Source: Acidobacteriota bacterium (GTDB lineage: Bacteria > Acidobacteriota > Terriglobia > Acidiferrales > UBA7541). Taken from it: 64,000 nucleotides of DNA. Positions 1 through 9,262 of the stretch are shown here, in pieces. A program made the translations under genes and the position numbers. The notes below the pieces were generated by a model. That model was given only the letters and a program-made list of their open reading frames with translations. It searched no databases and was not told the origin of the DNA. How positions within the stretch are numbered: the stretch's first letter is position 1; each line of letters opens with the position of its first letter. The DNA is taken from the NCBI GenBank assembly GCA_003165465.1, contig PLUM01000083.1, forward strand, positions 20,065-84,064, written 5' to 3'.

Positions 1-297
1 GGCCAGCGACCCGCCTTCTCCCGTAACGACTTCCTCGCTCGCCGCAGGAGTGGTCCTCGCCTTGGTGCAGGCTGGTTCGGCCGCCATGTTGATCGCTTTC
101 ATTTTCGGCGCGGTGCCTTCGAGCTTCACCGAGCCGGTCACTTCTCCCGCCGTGGCGGAATCAACTGTTTTTCCGGGCGTTGCGGTCGCTGCCGGCGCCG
201 TTTCCGTTGCTTCTTCTTTTTTTCCACCGCAACCGGTGATCGCCAGCGCGAACGCCCCGACTGCCAGTGAGTACATGCCTAATCTTGTTTTCCTCAC
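1..297 (-). CDS. Truncated lipoprotein (N-terminal part; signal peptide with lipobox)
   Basis: Not in ORF track. Minus strand: GTG start at 297 preceded by AGGAGG; translates (V/M)RKTRLGMYSLAVGAFALAITGCGGKKEEATETAPAATATPGKTVDSATAGEVTGSVKLEGTAPKMKAINMAAEPACTKAR..., open to window edge. Confidence 0.75.
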   Translation of the reverse strand, partial: MRKTRLGMYSLAVGAFALAITGCGGKKEEATETAPAATATPGKTVDSATAGEVTGSVKLEGTAPKMKAINMAAEPACTKARTTPAASEEVVTGEGGSLA

Positions 298-357
298 GAA
301 AGAGTTCCTCCTGTTTGAATACAAAATCTAGGTTCTTTGCAGCGCATTCCAAAGAAT

Positions 358-3300
358 TTACTTTGCCGCACCGCCGCCCGAAGGCGTACGCCCCATGAGA
401 GCGCGTTGTTCCTCGGGAGTCAACTGGAACATGTAACGCACCAGCAGGTCGGCTTGATCTCCCTTATACCCCTTAAAACTCGCGGGCAGCGGGCCTGAGA
501 AAACCCAGTGATCGCCGTCGCGCTTGAATAGGCCGGAAGGCATGGCCGTGCCCGGTGCGATGAGCGCGGGATTGGTGAGCCATCGTGCCGTCCAGCCCGG
601 CTGCAATCGCTCTTTTGCGAAAAGGAAATTCGGGGCGATGGCGTTTTTGTCGTGCCCTGAATCGCCTGTCGCGTGACACTTCAGGCAGGGAGCGGCTGAA
701 CTCGTGAACAAGTCTCGAGCCATTTCCTTTTCCGCCGTCGTGATCGGCTCGATCTTTCGAGGAATATAGGGCTGCGGCTGGCTGGACATGGCTCCGAAGA
801 AAGACACCAGCGCACGAATCTCGTCGTCGGACAGGAAGAACGTCGGCATGCGCACTTGCAGGTACGAGCGCACACCGTTGCGATTCATATCCGTCGTGCT
901 CAGTGATGGGTTGGCGAGAAACGCTTTGAGCCATTCGGGACTGACGCGCGCGCCTTCGCTGGTCAACACCGGCGGCAGGTTCTGCTTGTTTTCACCCTGG
1001 AATTGCGGCAAGCCCATGAGCACGGACCGCTGCCCGATTCCGATCTGGTGGCAGCCAATGCAATTGTATTTCGTGGCGACCCACCAGCCCTTTTGGATGG
1101 CGGCGCGCTGGTCGGCGGGCTTGTACATGTACTCCGCCGGCAAGGTCGGGTCGGTCGAGCCGAGCAGGAACGTCGTCAGGGCGTCGATATCTTCCTTCGT
1201 GACGTTGGGCTTCGGCATGCGCAGCCGGTCCATCGGATCGGGCTTGTATTTGCCGCGATCGTAGACGGCCGGATCGGTCAGCTTGTTCTCGAAGTAGCCT
1301 TTCAAGTCATACCAAGCGCCGCGCGGAGACTTTTTCCCATCCGGCAGGACGCCCAGTTTTGCATCCTCGGTCAGAAGCGCGAAATCCAACCGCTCGATGG
1401 GCTTGCTGCCCTCGTTGGTCAGCTCCGTGCCGACGCGGCCCTCGTCCTCCATGCCCGAAATTTCATGGCATCCGGCGCAGCCATAATGCTGGATCAGTTC
1501 CTTGCCATGCGCCTTGAGTTTCGGATCGTCCATGAAATCGGCGGCTTCGTACGAGGCGTCGGAATGCTTTTGCGTGACGAGGAAGCTGGCGATGTCGCGC
1601 GCATCTTCCAGCGTCAGCCGCAGGCTGGGCATGACCGTCATTTGCTCGACCACGAGTTCGTGGCCATCGTTCGGGCTGCGCGAATGTTCAAGGTCGAACA
1701 CAAACGGGAGATCATGCTTCGCGTAATCCTCCGGCCCAAGATCCTTGTGCTCGAACGGGCTGTAGGGGCGCGTGCGCGTGCGCGGATTGAGTACCCAGCG
1801 AACCAGATAATCGTAGTTGTCCTTTTCGCCGACGCGCGACAGGTTCGCCGCAAAATTTCCGCCGACGAGGTTCGCTCCCTCGCCGATCGAGTGGCACGCT
1901 TCGCAGCCGCGCATCTCGAACAGTTCCTTGCCGTGCGCCGCATTTCCTGGCGACTGTTTCGGAAGCGCGGGTCCCGGAATGGCCGACTGCCAGACATAGG
2001 CGGCGATCGCCTGAATTTCGTCGTCCTGCAGGCGGAATTGCGGCATCTTGGTCGTGGGACGGAATTCGTGCGTGTGCTTCAGCCAGTACGGAACCCATTC
2101 CTTGTGAATCTTCATCCGGACTTCCTTGAGGTCCGGGCCAACTTTTTTAATTTCCTGCAGCAGGTTATGCGTGCGCCGGTCGAGTTGTTCGATCTTGGCG
2201 TCCATCCCCGACATCGTAACGGTCAGGTTCGTGGCTTCCGCGTAGTAGCGGTTCGCGGCGTCGTTGTCGGAGGCCGTGTCGCCCTTCTTGTTCAACTGGG
2301 CGATCTGCAAGCGGTCTTCCTGCTTCTGATTTTCTAGCTGGGCAATAGCCTGCCGCGCGCTGACCATTTCTTCGTCCTGATTGTCAAAGCCCTGGAAGCG
2401 GTGGCAGCCGATGCAGCCCTTTTCCCGGAACAGTTGCTTGGCGCGGTTCAGGACCGGAGCGTGCTCCGTGACCATGTCCGAGGCGTGGCACTGCTGGCAT
2501 CCTGCATTGTAATTTTCCGGATAATTGAGCGGCCAGAGCCAATGTTCGTAGCGGCCATGCCCCTTCACAACCGTGTCCAGAGCGCGGCCATTTCCGCCGT
2601 GGCAGGGCGAGCAGCCAAACTTTTCCAGCGGATGAGATTTCATCATGTCCGGATCGGGATGGCTGGTGAAGGGCGCGTCCTTGCTCTTGCCCAGGCCGAG
2701 GTCCGCATTCGTGAGCGTCATGGTGACCGGAACCAGCAGCGGGTCCGTCCCCAAGTGGCAGGACTGGCAGCGATCAACCAAGCCCGCGCCACCAAGATTG
2801 TTGAGCGAAGCTCCCGTGGGATTCACGTTGATCTGGCGAATGTGAACGTCCAGGCCCTTCATGCTCTGGCCGAGAGAAAACAAATCTTTTGATGCCAGGC
2901 CGGGGAGTTGCTCCTTCACGTAGGCGTTCAACTTGTCTTGCGCGTCCTTGGCCGGCTGATCGATTTCGCCGCGCTGGGCGACTAGCTTGGCCTTCGACGT
3001 CATGATCGAGACAAACAGGCCGTTGAGCCGCTCGTAATTAAAATGCTGCGCCTCGATCTTCCCGCCCTCGACGGGCCACGCCACATCGTACGTCTGCGCC
3101 TTGGCCTCGTTCAGGTCCTTGAGCTTGGATGCCTTCGAGCTCTTGTCCTTCTCGTCGATTTGCTCCAGTTGGTAGGTGAGCGAGCCGACCAGCCCGCGCG
3201 AATTCGTGAACGCATCGGTCATCGCCGCGCGCTGCCGGTCGAGCAAATCGATTTTCTGCCCGATCTCCCGGTCCGCGGATCGAGCGGCGTCCGTGGCGGC

Positions 3301-3561
3301 CTTCACGTCGGCCAATAGTTTTTGGTACTCGGGCGTGGCGTAAAATTTCTGTTCGTCGCCCTTGCGCTGCTTGTACTGCTTGTCCAGGTAGGATGAATAC
3401 GCGCTGGAGAATTCACCCTGGTACTTGCGCCACGGGCGCAATCCATAGAATTCATCGTAGAGCGACCAGGCCACGGTCAGCATCAGGATAAATGCGGAAA
3501 TCAATACCAGCCCGGCCATCGGCCGGGTTGTGATCGGATCGTCAGGAGGAAGCTCAGGCAC
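358..3561 (-). CDS. Membrane-anchored multiheme cytochrome c (8 CxxCH) of a cytochrome bc-type complex
   Basis: 1067 aa with N-terminal TM and CQSCH, CSPCH, CQQCH, CIGCH, CEACH, CAGCH, CIGCH, CLKCH; directly downstream of cytochrome b and Rieske genes. Confidence 0.9.
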   Translation of the reverse strand: MPELPPDDPITTRPMAGLVLISAFILMLTVAWSLYDEFYGLRPWRKYQGEFSSAYSSYLDKQYKQRKGDEQKFYATPEYQKLLADVKAATDAARSADREIGQKIDLLDRQRAAMTDAFTNSRGLVGSLTYQLEQIDEKDKSSKASKLKDLNEAKAQTYDVAWPVEGGKIEAQHFNYERLNGLFVSIMTSKAKLVAQRGEIDQPAKDAQDKLNAYVKEQLPGLASKDLFSLGQSMKGLDVHIRQINVNPTGASLNNLGGAGLVDRCQSCHLGTDPLLVPVTMTLTNADLGLGKSKDAPFTSHPDPDMMKSHPLEKFGCSPCHGGNGRALDTVVKGHGRYEHWLWPLNYPENYNAGCQQCHASDMVTEHAPVLNRAKQLFREKGCIGCHRFQGFDNQDEEMVSARQAIAQLENQKQEDRLQIAQLNKKGDTASDNDAANRYYAEATNLTVTMSGMDAKIEQLDRRTHNLLQEIKKVGPDLKEVRMKIHKEWVPYWLKHTHEFRPTTKMPQFRLQDDEIQAIAAYVWQSAIPGPALPKQSPGNAAHGKELFEMRGCEACHSIGEGANLVGGNFAANLSRVGEKDNYDYLVRWVLNPRTRTRPYSPFEHKDLGPEDYAKHDLPFVFDLEHSRSPNDGHELVVEQMTVMPSLRLTLEDARDIASFLVTQKHSDASYEAADFMDDPKLKAHGKELIQHYGCAGCHEISGMEDEGRVGTELTNEGSKPIERLDFALLTEDAKLGVLPDGKKSPRGAWYDLKGYFENKLTDPAVYDRGKYKPDPMDRLRMPKPNVTKEDIDALTTFLLGSTDPTLPAEYMYKPADQRAAIQKGWWVATKYNCIGCHQIGIGQRSVLMGLPQFQGENKQNLPPVLTSEGARVSPEWLKAFLANPSLSTTDMNRNGVRSYLQVRMPTFFLSDDEIRALVSFFGAMSSQPQPYIPRKIEPITTAEKEMARDLFTSSAAPCLKCHATGDSGHDKNAIAPNFLFAKERLQPGWTARWLTNPALIAPGTAMPSGLFKRDGDHWVFSGPLPASFKGYKGDQADLLVRYMFQLTPEEQRALMGRTPSGGGAAK

Positions 3562-3633
3562 CCCGTGCCTCCTTATTATTTTTCAGACGGACCGCAAGCG
3601 CGGCCCATACCCGCACGAATTGACAATTCCACA

Positions 3634-4617
3634 TCAAACGCTGAACCACGGTGTCACCCACACATACTTGATGCGCAAGAGCAGCCGCAGCAGAATTTTT
3701 ACCGGCAGGCTCAGCATCAGAATCAAAAACACTTCCATGGTCATCATCTGCAACAGCGTCATGCGCTTGAAAATCTTCCTGCTGAAATCCGTGAGCAGCA
3801 GCAGCCGGTGCACCAGATATCCGGCCACGATGAAATAGAACGCCATCGGAAAGATTCCGAAAATAATGCGCGCGAGGATCGGAGCGTAGCTGGCATTCGC
3901 CGCCGGCATGAAATGAACCATCCAGGAACCGGTGATCCCGAAAATCTGATCGACGTTCCGGTTCACGGCGAAGTCGACCCGCTGCGCGTCCCATGTCTGC
4001 CCTGGCCAGAACCACATCCAGCCAGGGCCTCGTATGAAGGTCCCTATAACGATCATTAAGACCCATAAGCCAATGAATCCGAACAGGAACGTCCAGATGG
4101 CGAATTTTCGCTGTTTGTACGTGTAATAGCCGTTCCCGAGAGGATTGGCGTCGATATACGGTATGACCATCAGGCCGACAATGATGAGCGTCGGCATAAT
4201 CACCCCGGCAATCCACGGATCGAAATAGACGAGCATTTCCTGAAGGCCTAGGAAATACCACGGGGCCTTGGCCGGATTCATGGTGACGTTTGGATTGGAT
4301 GGTTCCTCGAGCGGCGCACTCAGCGTGATGGACCACACCATGAGCAGCGCCGTAACCAGGATTGCCGCGACAAACTCGATGCGCATCAGGTACGGCCAGG
4401 TGTGTACCTCGCGGTCCCACTTCGGATTCCACGGGTCGGTCTTGCGGTGCTCGGTTTTCGCGAGTTGCGGGTCGGCCGAAAGCCTGTCGATCAGGCGGTC
4501 ATTATCAAACGCCTGCCGGAAGGCATACCAAACGTAAAACGGGATCAAGAATAGCAGCGCCACGATCGGCACGTTATCCGGAGCGGACGCAACCTCCCAT
4601 ATCTGATGCCAGTTCAT
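3634..4617 (-). CDS. Cytochrome b C-terminal-domain (subunit IV-like) protein
   Basis: 327 aa polytopic membrane protein with AKAPWYFLGLQEMLVYFDPWIAGVIMPTLI typical of the cyt b C-terminal half; adjacent to cyt b6-like gene. Confidence 0.88.
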   Translation of the reverse strand: MNWHQIWEVASAPDNVPIVALLFLIPFYVWYAFRQAFDNDRLIDRLSADPQLAKTEHRKTDPWNPKWDREVHTWPYLMRIEFVAAILVTALLMVWSITLSAPLEEPSNPNVTMNPAKAPWYFLGLQEMLVYFDPWIAGVIMPTLIIVGLMVIPYIDANPLGNGYYTYKQRKFAIWTFLFGFIGLWVLMIVIGTFIRGPGWMWFWPGQTWDAQRVDFAVNRNVDQIFGITGSWMVHFMPAANASYAPILARIIFGIFPMAFYFIVAGYLVHRLLLLTDFSRKIFKRMTLLQMMTMEVFLILMLSLPVKILLRLLLRIKYVWVTPWFSV

Positions 4618-4721
4618 ATCGGCCTCAAACCCCGCCTGTTAGTTTGTCAATTCCCCAACCCGACACCTTGGCACTGCCGATCGCCATCCGTTCGTCAAAC
4701 AAGGAAACGAACGCTTTTCCC

Positions 4722-4800
4722 GTGGCACAGGCTTCAGCCAGTGTTCTTTTGACTTTGGCTTGCCACAAATCAAAACCACACAGGCTGAAGCCTGTGCCAC
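4722..4800. repeat. REPIN-like inverted repeat (copy A)
   Basis: gtggcacaggcttcagcca...cacaggctgaagcctgtgccac, 79 bp. Confidence 0.85.
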
Positions 4801-4807
4801 TCAAGTG

Positions 4808-5746
4808 CTACGCGGTTCCGCTGGGCCGCAGAATGACCGGCCGGTGGCCCTTCTCTTCCTTGATCTCCGATTCGAGCATGACCATCGCGGGGCCGGAGAT
4901 GCCGCCGTCCTTACGCACGCGCCAGAAATGCACGATCATGAAAATACTCGCAATCATCGGAATCGCAATGCAGTGCCAGATGTAGGCGCGCAAGAGCGCA
5001 TTGGCATCCACGATCGACCCGCCCAGCAGCGCAAAGCGCACGTCGTTATACGGCGTCATGCCTAGCAGTCCGCCAAACGGCCCTTCCGTTCCCAGCAAAG
5101 GCGTCGCCCTGGCCATGTTCGTTCCCACGGTCACGGCCCAGAAGCCCAGTTGATCGTCCGGCAGGAGGTAGCCGGTAAACGAAAGGAGCAGGGTAAGGAC
5201 CATCAGCAGAACGCCAATGCACCAGTTAAATTCGCGCGGCCGCTTGTAGGAGCCGGTCATGAACACGCGGAACATATGCAGCCACACGGCGATGATCATC
5301 AAGTGCGCGGCCCAGCGATGCATGTTGCGCAGCAGCTTGCCGAACGGCACGTCGTTCTCGAGATACAAAATGTCCCGAAACGCCTGCACTTTGCTCGGAT
5401 GGTAATAAAACATCAGCAGCACGCCGGTAAAGGTCAGGACGAGGAACAGGTAAAACGTGATTCCGCCCATGCCCCACGTGTATTTGTACTTTACGGCGTC
5501 GCGATTGATCTTGGCCGGATGCAGGTGAAAGAAAACGTTGCCCAGTACCGAGAGCGCGCGATTGCGCGGCGTCTCATCATGCTTGAATCGGAAGATGGAC
5601 CGGAAAAGCTGGCTCTTTTCTGGCTCTTTCAGCGCTTCCAGCTCATCCTTCCCCTTTTCCTTGATCGTTTCCTTTAGGTCCGTGATGTCCTGGCGGACAC
5701 GACCGAGCAGCCCCTTGTTCTTGTTTTCGCCGTTTTCTTCGGCCAT
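4808..5746 (-). CDS. Cytochrome b6-like (cytochrome b N-terminal domain)
   Basis: 312 aa; HRWAAHLMIIAVWLHMFRVFMTGSYKRPREFNW, GYLLPDDQLGFWAVTVGTNM; long charged N-terminal extension. Confidence 0.92.
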   Translation of the reverse strand: MAEENGENKNKGLLGRVRQDITDLKETIKEKGKDELEALKEPEKSQLFRSIFRFKHDETPRNRALSVLGNVFFHLHPAKINRDAVKYKYTWGMGGITFYLFLVLTFTGVLLMFYYHPSKVQAFRDILYLENDVPFGKLLRNMHRWAAHLMIIAVWLHMFRVFMTGSYKRPREFNWCIGVLLMVLTLLLSFTGYLLPDDQLGFWAVTVGTNMARATPLLGTEGPFGGLLGMTPYNDVRFALLGGSIVDANALLRAYIWHCIAIPMIASIFMIVHFWRVRKDGGISGPAMVMLESEIKEEKGHRPVILRPSGTA

Positions 5747-5863
5747 CCCTACGCCCCCTCGAAAAAGTGTCCCAGGTTTCCAGGCACATCAACCCGCCGA
5801 ACTCCAACCCATTAGAGCTCGCAATCGCAAAACCGTTGCCGCTGATTTCCACTAGAAAGTCCG

Positions 5864-6463
5864 CTAAACAGGCAGATACGCTCCTGCATCGTTGAACTGA
5901 TTGACTCCGGCGCGCGGATCATCCATGTACAGCCGGCTCGTATCCACAACGAGTTTTCCGGTTGGGTCCATATCGATGTGCGCTCGATCCATGGGTCGCG
6001 GCGCGGGCCCTTCAAAGTTGACGCCTTCGCTGTCGTACCCGCTGCCGTGACACGGGCACTTGAATTTACTCTCGGCCGGTTTCCATTCCGGGGTGCAGCC
6101 GAGGTGCGTGCAGCGCGCGAAGATTACAAAAATGCGGTCCGGCTCGCGAACCACCCAGGCGCGATTGGTCATGAGATAACGTTGATCGATGCCGATTGTA
6201 AAATCAGCCGGATATCCAATATTGAAGATCGTGTTGGGCTCGTACAGCGCGCGCGGAAAGAAAAACCGCAGAAACATCAGGAGGTTAATGCCCAGATAGC
6301 CGTAGATCATCCCCCAGATGACACGTCTGCGCATGGGATCGGGAGCGTCCGCGCTGTTCTTGGGTTTTGCCGCCGGCTTGGCTGCCGGCGGTTTTGACGC
6401 AGTCGGCGATCCGGCTTGGGCTGTCGAAGAAGCCGGTGTAGTTCCATCCAGGGGGTCGGCCAT
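5864..6463 (-). CDS. Rieske 2Fe-2S protein of cytochrome bc-type complex
   Basis: CTHLGCTP...CPCHGSGYD Rieske motifs, N-terminal TM. Confidence 0.93.
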   Translation of the reverse strand: MADPLDGTTPASSTAQAGSPTASKPPAAKPAAKPKNSADAPDPMRRRVIWGMIYGYLGINLLMFLRFFFPRALYEPNTIFNIGYPADFTIGIDQRYLMTNRAWVVREPDRIFVIFARCTHLGCTPEWKPAESKFKCPCHGSGYDSEGVNFEGPAPRPMDRAHIDMDPTGKLVVDTSRLYMDDPRAGVNQFNDAGAYLPV

Positions 6464-6645
6464 AGTTCCGCTATCAGTCCTCTCGCCGAAAATTATGAAT
6501 CGAGACTATTTACCGCACCGATTGCTTGGGAAGGGGCCCAAGCAACGCTTCCTTATATTTCCGAACTCTCTTCCTGTCAAGCCGAATTTAACGATTAGCA
6601 ACTTTATCTTTATACGCGGAAAACTCCATTTAGGAGTGGAGACAA

Positions 6646-6717
6646 GTAGCGCGGGCTTCAGCTTGCGCGGTTTTGAGTTTGCATGCATAAAACCGCGCAG
6701 GCTGAAGCCCGTGCTAC
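6646..6717. repeat. REPIN-like inverted repeat (copy B, variant palindrome)
   Basis: gtagcgcgggcttcagcttgcgcgg...ccgcgcaggctgaagcccgtgctac. Confidence 0.8.
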
Positions 6718-6761
6718 TAAAAACAGATGCGGCCCGACATCGAGACCCGTGGCTGGCGAAA

Positions 6762-6896
6762 TTACTTTCCGTCCTGCTTCAGGCGGCGAATGTCATCCGC
6801 CAAATTCGCCATGCGGCTCGACACCGAAAAAACGTATCCGCAAAAGACGAGCCAGATTGCGATGTAGGCCGCCACCAGAAAATTTAAGTTTTTCAT
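6762..6896 (-). CDS. ccmD: CcmD-like small membrane protein (44 aa)
   Basis: Below ORF-track length cutoff; MKNLNFLVAAYIAIWLVFCGYVFSVSSRMANLADDIRRLKQDGK with GGAGG upstream; precedes ccmC. Confidence 0.75.
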   Translation of the reverse strand: MKNLNFLVAAYIAIWLVFCGYVFSVSSRMANLADDIRRLKQDGK

Positions 6897-6975
6897 CGTT
6901 CATCCTCCAACAACGGATATCACAATCTTGCGAGACATTCCATTCACTTGACTGCCCGTTTAAGCCGCGGAAGAA

Positions 6976-7000
6976 CCCCGCCTCTGAAGAGGCGGGCTAC
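6976..7000. repeat. Single-arm REP-like palindrome
   Basis: ccccgcctctgaagaggcgggctac. Confidence 0.6.
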
Positions 7001-7104
7001 AGCAACGCTCCTCGCGATGGTTGTAGTCTGGGTCTTCTGACCCGGGATCTTTCGTTCCTTTCAGCGTCCGTTCAACACTCGTTTAGCGCCCGTTTAGCGC
7101 CCGT

Positions 7105-7818
7105 TTAGCGGCTGTCCCGCGCTGCATCCATGCGCAGCGCGTCCACTTCTGCGCGCAACGCTTCCAGCCTGTATCGCAAGCGGATCAGCACCGTCATCAC
7201 GCCAAGCATAGCCGCCCAGGACAAGAGCAGCACCCATCCCATGCGCGCGTCCAGCGATCCCCCATCGCCTATCACCGGCTGCGGATGCTGCGTCCGAAAC
7301 CACCAGATCGAGAAATATACGAGGGGAATATCCAGCGCCGCGAAAATTCCGAAGACGGCCGCCACTTTGGCGCGGCGTTCTGGCTCATCAACCAGTGTTC
7401 GCAGCACAAGATAGCTGACGAAGAGCACCCACAACAAAAACGAAGAGGTCAGGCGCGCGTCCCACGTCCACCAGATTCCCCACACCGGCTTCGCCCAGAT
7501 AGGGCCAGTGACCAAAACAATCGTGAAAAATGCGACGCCCACTTCGGCCGAAGCCACGCTGAGCCAGTCCCACTTCAGCGCGCCCGTGCGCAAGTACGCG
7601 ATGCTTCCGATGAAAACCAAAATAAAGGAAATAAAGCCGGACCACGCGCTCGACACATGAAAATAAAAAATGCGCTGCACGAGGCCCATCGTGTTTTCGG
7701 TCGGCGCCCAGATCAGCGCCCCGTAGCTCGCCGCGGCCAGCAGAAAAAAGACAAGCGCCAACGACGGCGCGGAAATCACCGCGCGGGTTGCCGTCCGGGA
7801 TTGCGCTTCGCCGCCCAT
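7105..7818 (-). CDS. ccmC: Heme exporter / cytochrome c biogenesis protein CcmC
   Basis: 237 aa, 6 TM; WGIWWTWDARLTSSFLLW tryptophan-rich motif. Confidence 0.93.
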   Translation of the reverse strand: MGGEAQSRTATRAVISAPSLALVFFLLAAASYGALIWAPTENTMGLVQRIFYFHVSSAWSGFISFILVFIGSIAYLRTGALKWDWLSVASAEVGVAFFTIVLVTGPIWAKPVWGIWWTWDARLTSSFLLWVLFVSYLVLRTLVDEPERRAKVAAVFGIFAALDIPLVYFSIWWFRTQHPQPVIGDGGSLDARMGWVLLLSWAAMLGVMTVLIRLRYRLEALRAEVDALRMDAARDSR

Positions 7819-7819
7819 T

Positions 7820-8494
7820 TCATTCCTCCAGCAGATATTCGCCGACCATCCAGGCCGCCGTCAAAAATACCACGTCAAAGCATGCCAGAAACGTCAACCA
7901 GACCACGGACAATTCGTAAGGATCGCGAAGGATTCCGATGGTGGCTTCGGTGCTGGCGATCAAGACCGGCGCAAGCACCGGAAGCAACAGCAGCGGAAGA
8001 AGCAGTTCGCGCAGCCGCGCCTGCGCCGCAACCGCCGAAAATACCGTGCCCGTCGCCGCGATTCCGATCGTGCCCAGCGCCAGCACCAGCAGGAGCGGCG
8101 CGAGGACGGGCAGAATCGCAACATTGTAGAGCACGGCAAACACCGGAAGCAGCATCACTTCGACCAGCAGCAGAAACAGAAAATTCGCGGCCATCTTTCC
8201 CGCAAGAATGCTGAACGGATCGATCGGAGCGAGGCGCAGCGCGGCCAGCGTGTCATTCGTCTGCTCCCGCAGAAACGAAGACTGCAACATGAGAGAGCCG
8301 GCAAACAAAAACGCCAGCCACAAAAGCCCGGGGCCAAAGCGGCGCGATTCAACGGAAGTCGGATTGAACGTGAAACTGAACAGAACGACCACGATCAAAA
8401 CGAAAACGACGGTCGTGCCCAGCAATTCACGCGAGCGGAATTCCGTCCGCAGCTCCTTGGCGAGAATCACGCCGGTGGCGCGCGCAAGGGTCAT
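7820..8494 (-). CDS. ccmB: Heme exporter protein CcmB
   Basis: ILAKELRTEFRSRELLGTTVVFVLIVVVLFSFTF...; between ccmC and ccmA. Confidence 0.92.
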   Translation of the reverse strand: MTLARATGVILAKELRTEFRSRELLGTTVVFVLIVVVLFSFTFNPTSVESRRFGPGLLWLAFLFAGSLMLQSSFLREQTNDTLAALRLAPIDPFSILAGKMAANFLFLLLVEVMLLPVFAVLYNVAILPVLAPLLLVLALGTIGIAATGTVFSAVAAQARLRELLLPLLLLPVLAPVLIASTEATIGILRDPYELSVVWLTFLACFDVVFLTAAWMVGEYLLEE

Positions 8495-9252
8495 GCTTCG
8501 CTCCCTTCCCCGCCGTCGCGAACCGCCGCCATCACCAGCACTTCCCTGGGATTGCCGCCCGCGCCCGAGTCGTGCGTGATTTTTCCGCCCTCGAGCCGGA
8601 TCGCGCGCGTGACCGCGCCCTGCGTTTCGTTCCGCCCGTGCGTGCTCATCAGAATCGTGCAGCCCGTATCGCGCAGCCGCTGGATGGCCGCGCCCAACCA
8701 GTGCTGGCCTTCCGGGTCGAGGCCCGTGCCCGCTTCATCCAGAAGAAGCAATCCGGGCGAGGCCAGCAAGGCGCGTGCAATCGACAGGCGCTGGCGCATG
8801 CCGCGCGAAAATGTCCGCACGAGATCTCCAGCGCGGCCTGCAAGGCCGACGGGCTGTAGCGCCTGCCGCGATTTCTCGGCGGGATTCTCCAAGCCAAACA
8901 GCTTTGCAAAAAAAATAAGATTTTCCTCGGCCGTCAGTTCTTCGTACAGCAGCGTGTGATGCCCGACCATCCCCACGCGGACCTTCACGTTCTCCGCCGG
9001 GATGGGCGATTCGCCCGCGTAGAATGCGATTTTTCCGCGCGATGGGTGCGTCAGTTGCGCGGCAATCTTCAGCAGCGTCGTTTTTCCCGAGCCATTGTGA
9101 CCCACGAGCGCGACGCATTCGCCCGCATCGATCGTCAGCGAAACGCCGCGCAGCGCGAGACGCATCCCGTAACGCTTTTCGACTTCGCTGAATTGGATTC
9201 TCAGTCCGTTAGGTGGACCGCCGTTGGTGGACGATGCAAGCGGTGTGGACAC
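8491..9252 (-). CDS. ccmA: Heme exporter ATP-binding protein CcmA
   Basis: ABC ATPase: GHNGSGKTT Walker A, FSRGMRQRLSIARALL signature, LLLDEAGTGLD; GTG start at 9252 proposed because the longer track ORF overlaps the upstream gene. Confidence 0.88.
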   Translation of the reverse strand: MSTPLASSTNGGPPNGLRIQFSEVEKRYGMRLALRGVSLTIDAGECVALVGHNGSGKTTLLKIAAQLTHPSRGKIAFYAGESPIPAENVKVRVGMVGHHTLLYEELTAEENLIFFAKLFGLENPAEKSRQALQPVGLAGRAGDLVRTFSRGMRQRLSIARALLASPGLLLLDEAGTGLDPEGQHWLGAAIQRLRDTGCTILMSTHGRNETQGAVTRAIRLEGGKITHDSGAGGNPREVLVMAAVRDGGEGSEA

Positions 9253-9262
9253 GCGCGGCGGC

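Noticed and set aside
1003-2337. 444-aa plus-strand ORF antisense to the multiheme cytochrome
   Set aside because: High-GC shadow ORF; the opposite strand has 8 heme motifs and clear family identity.
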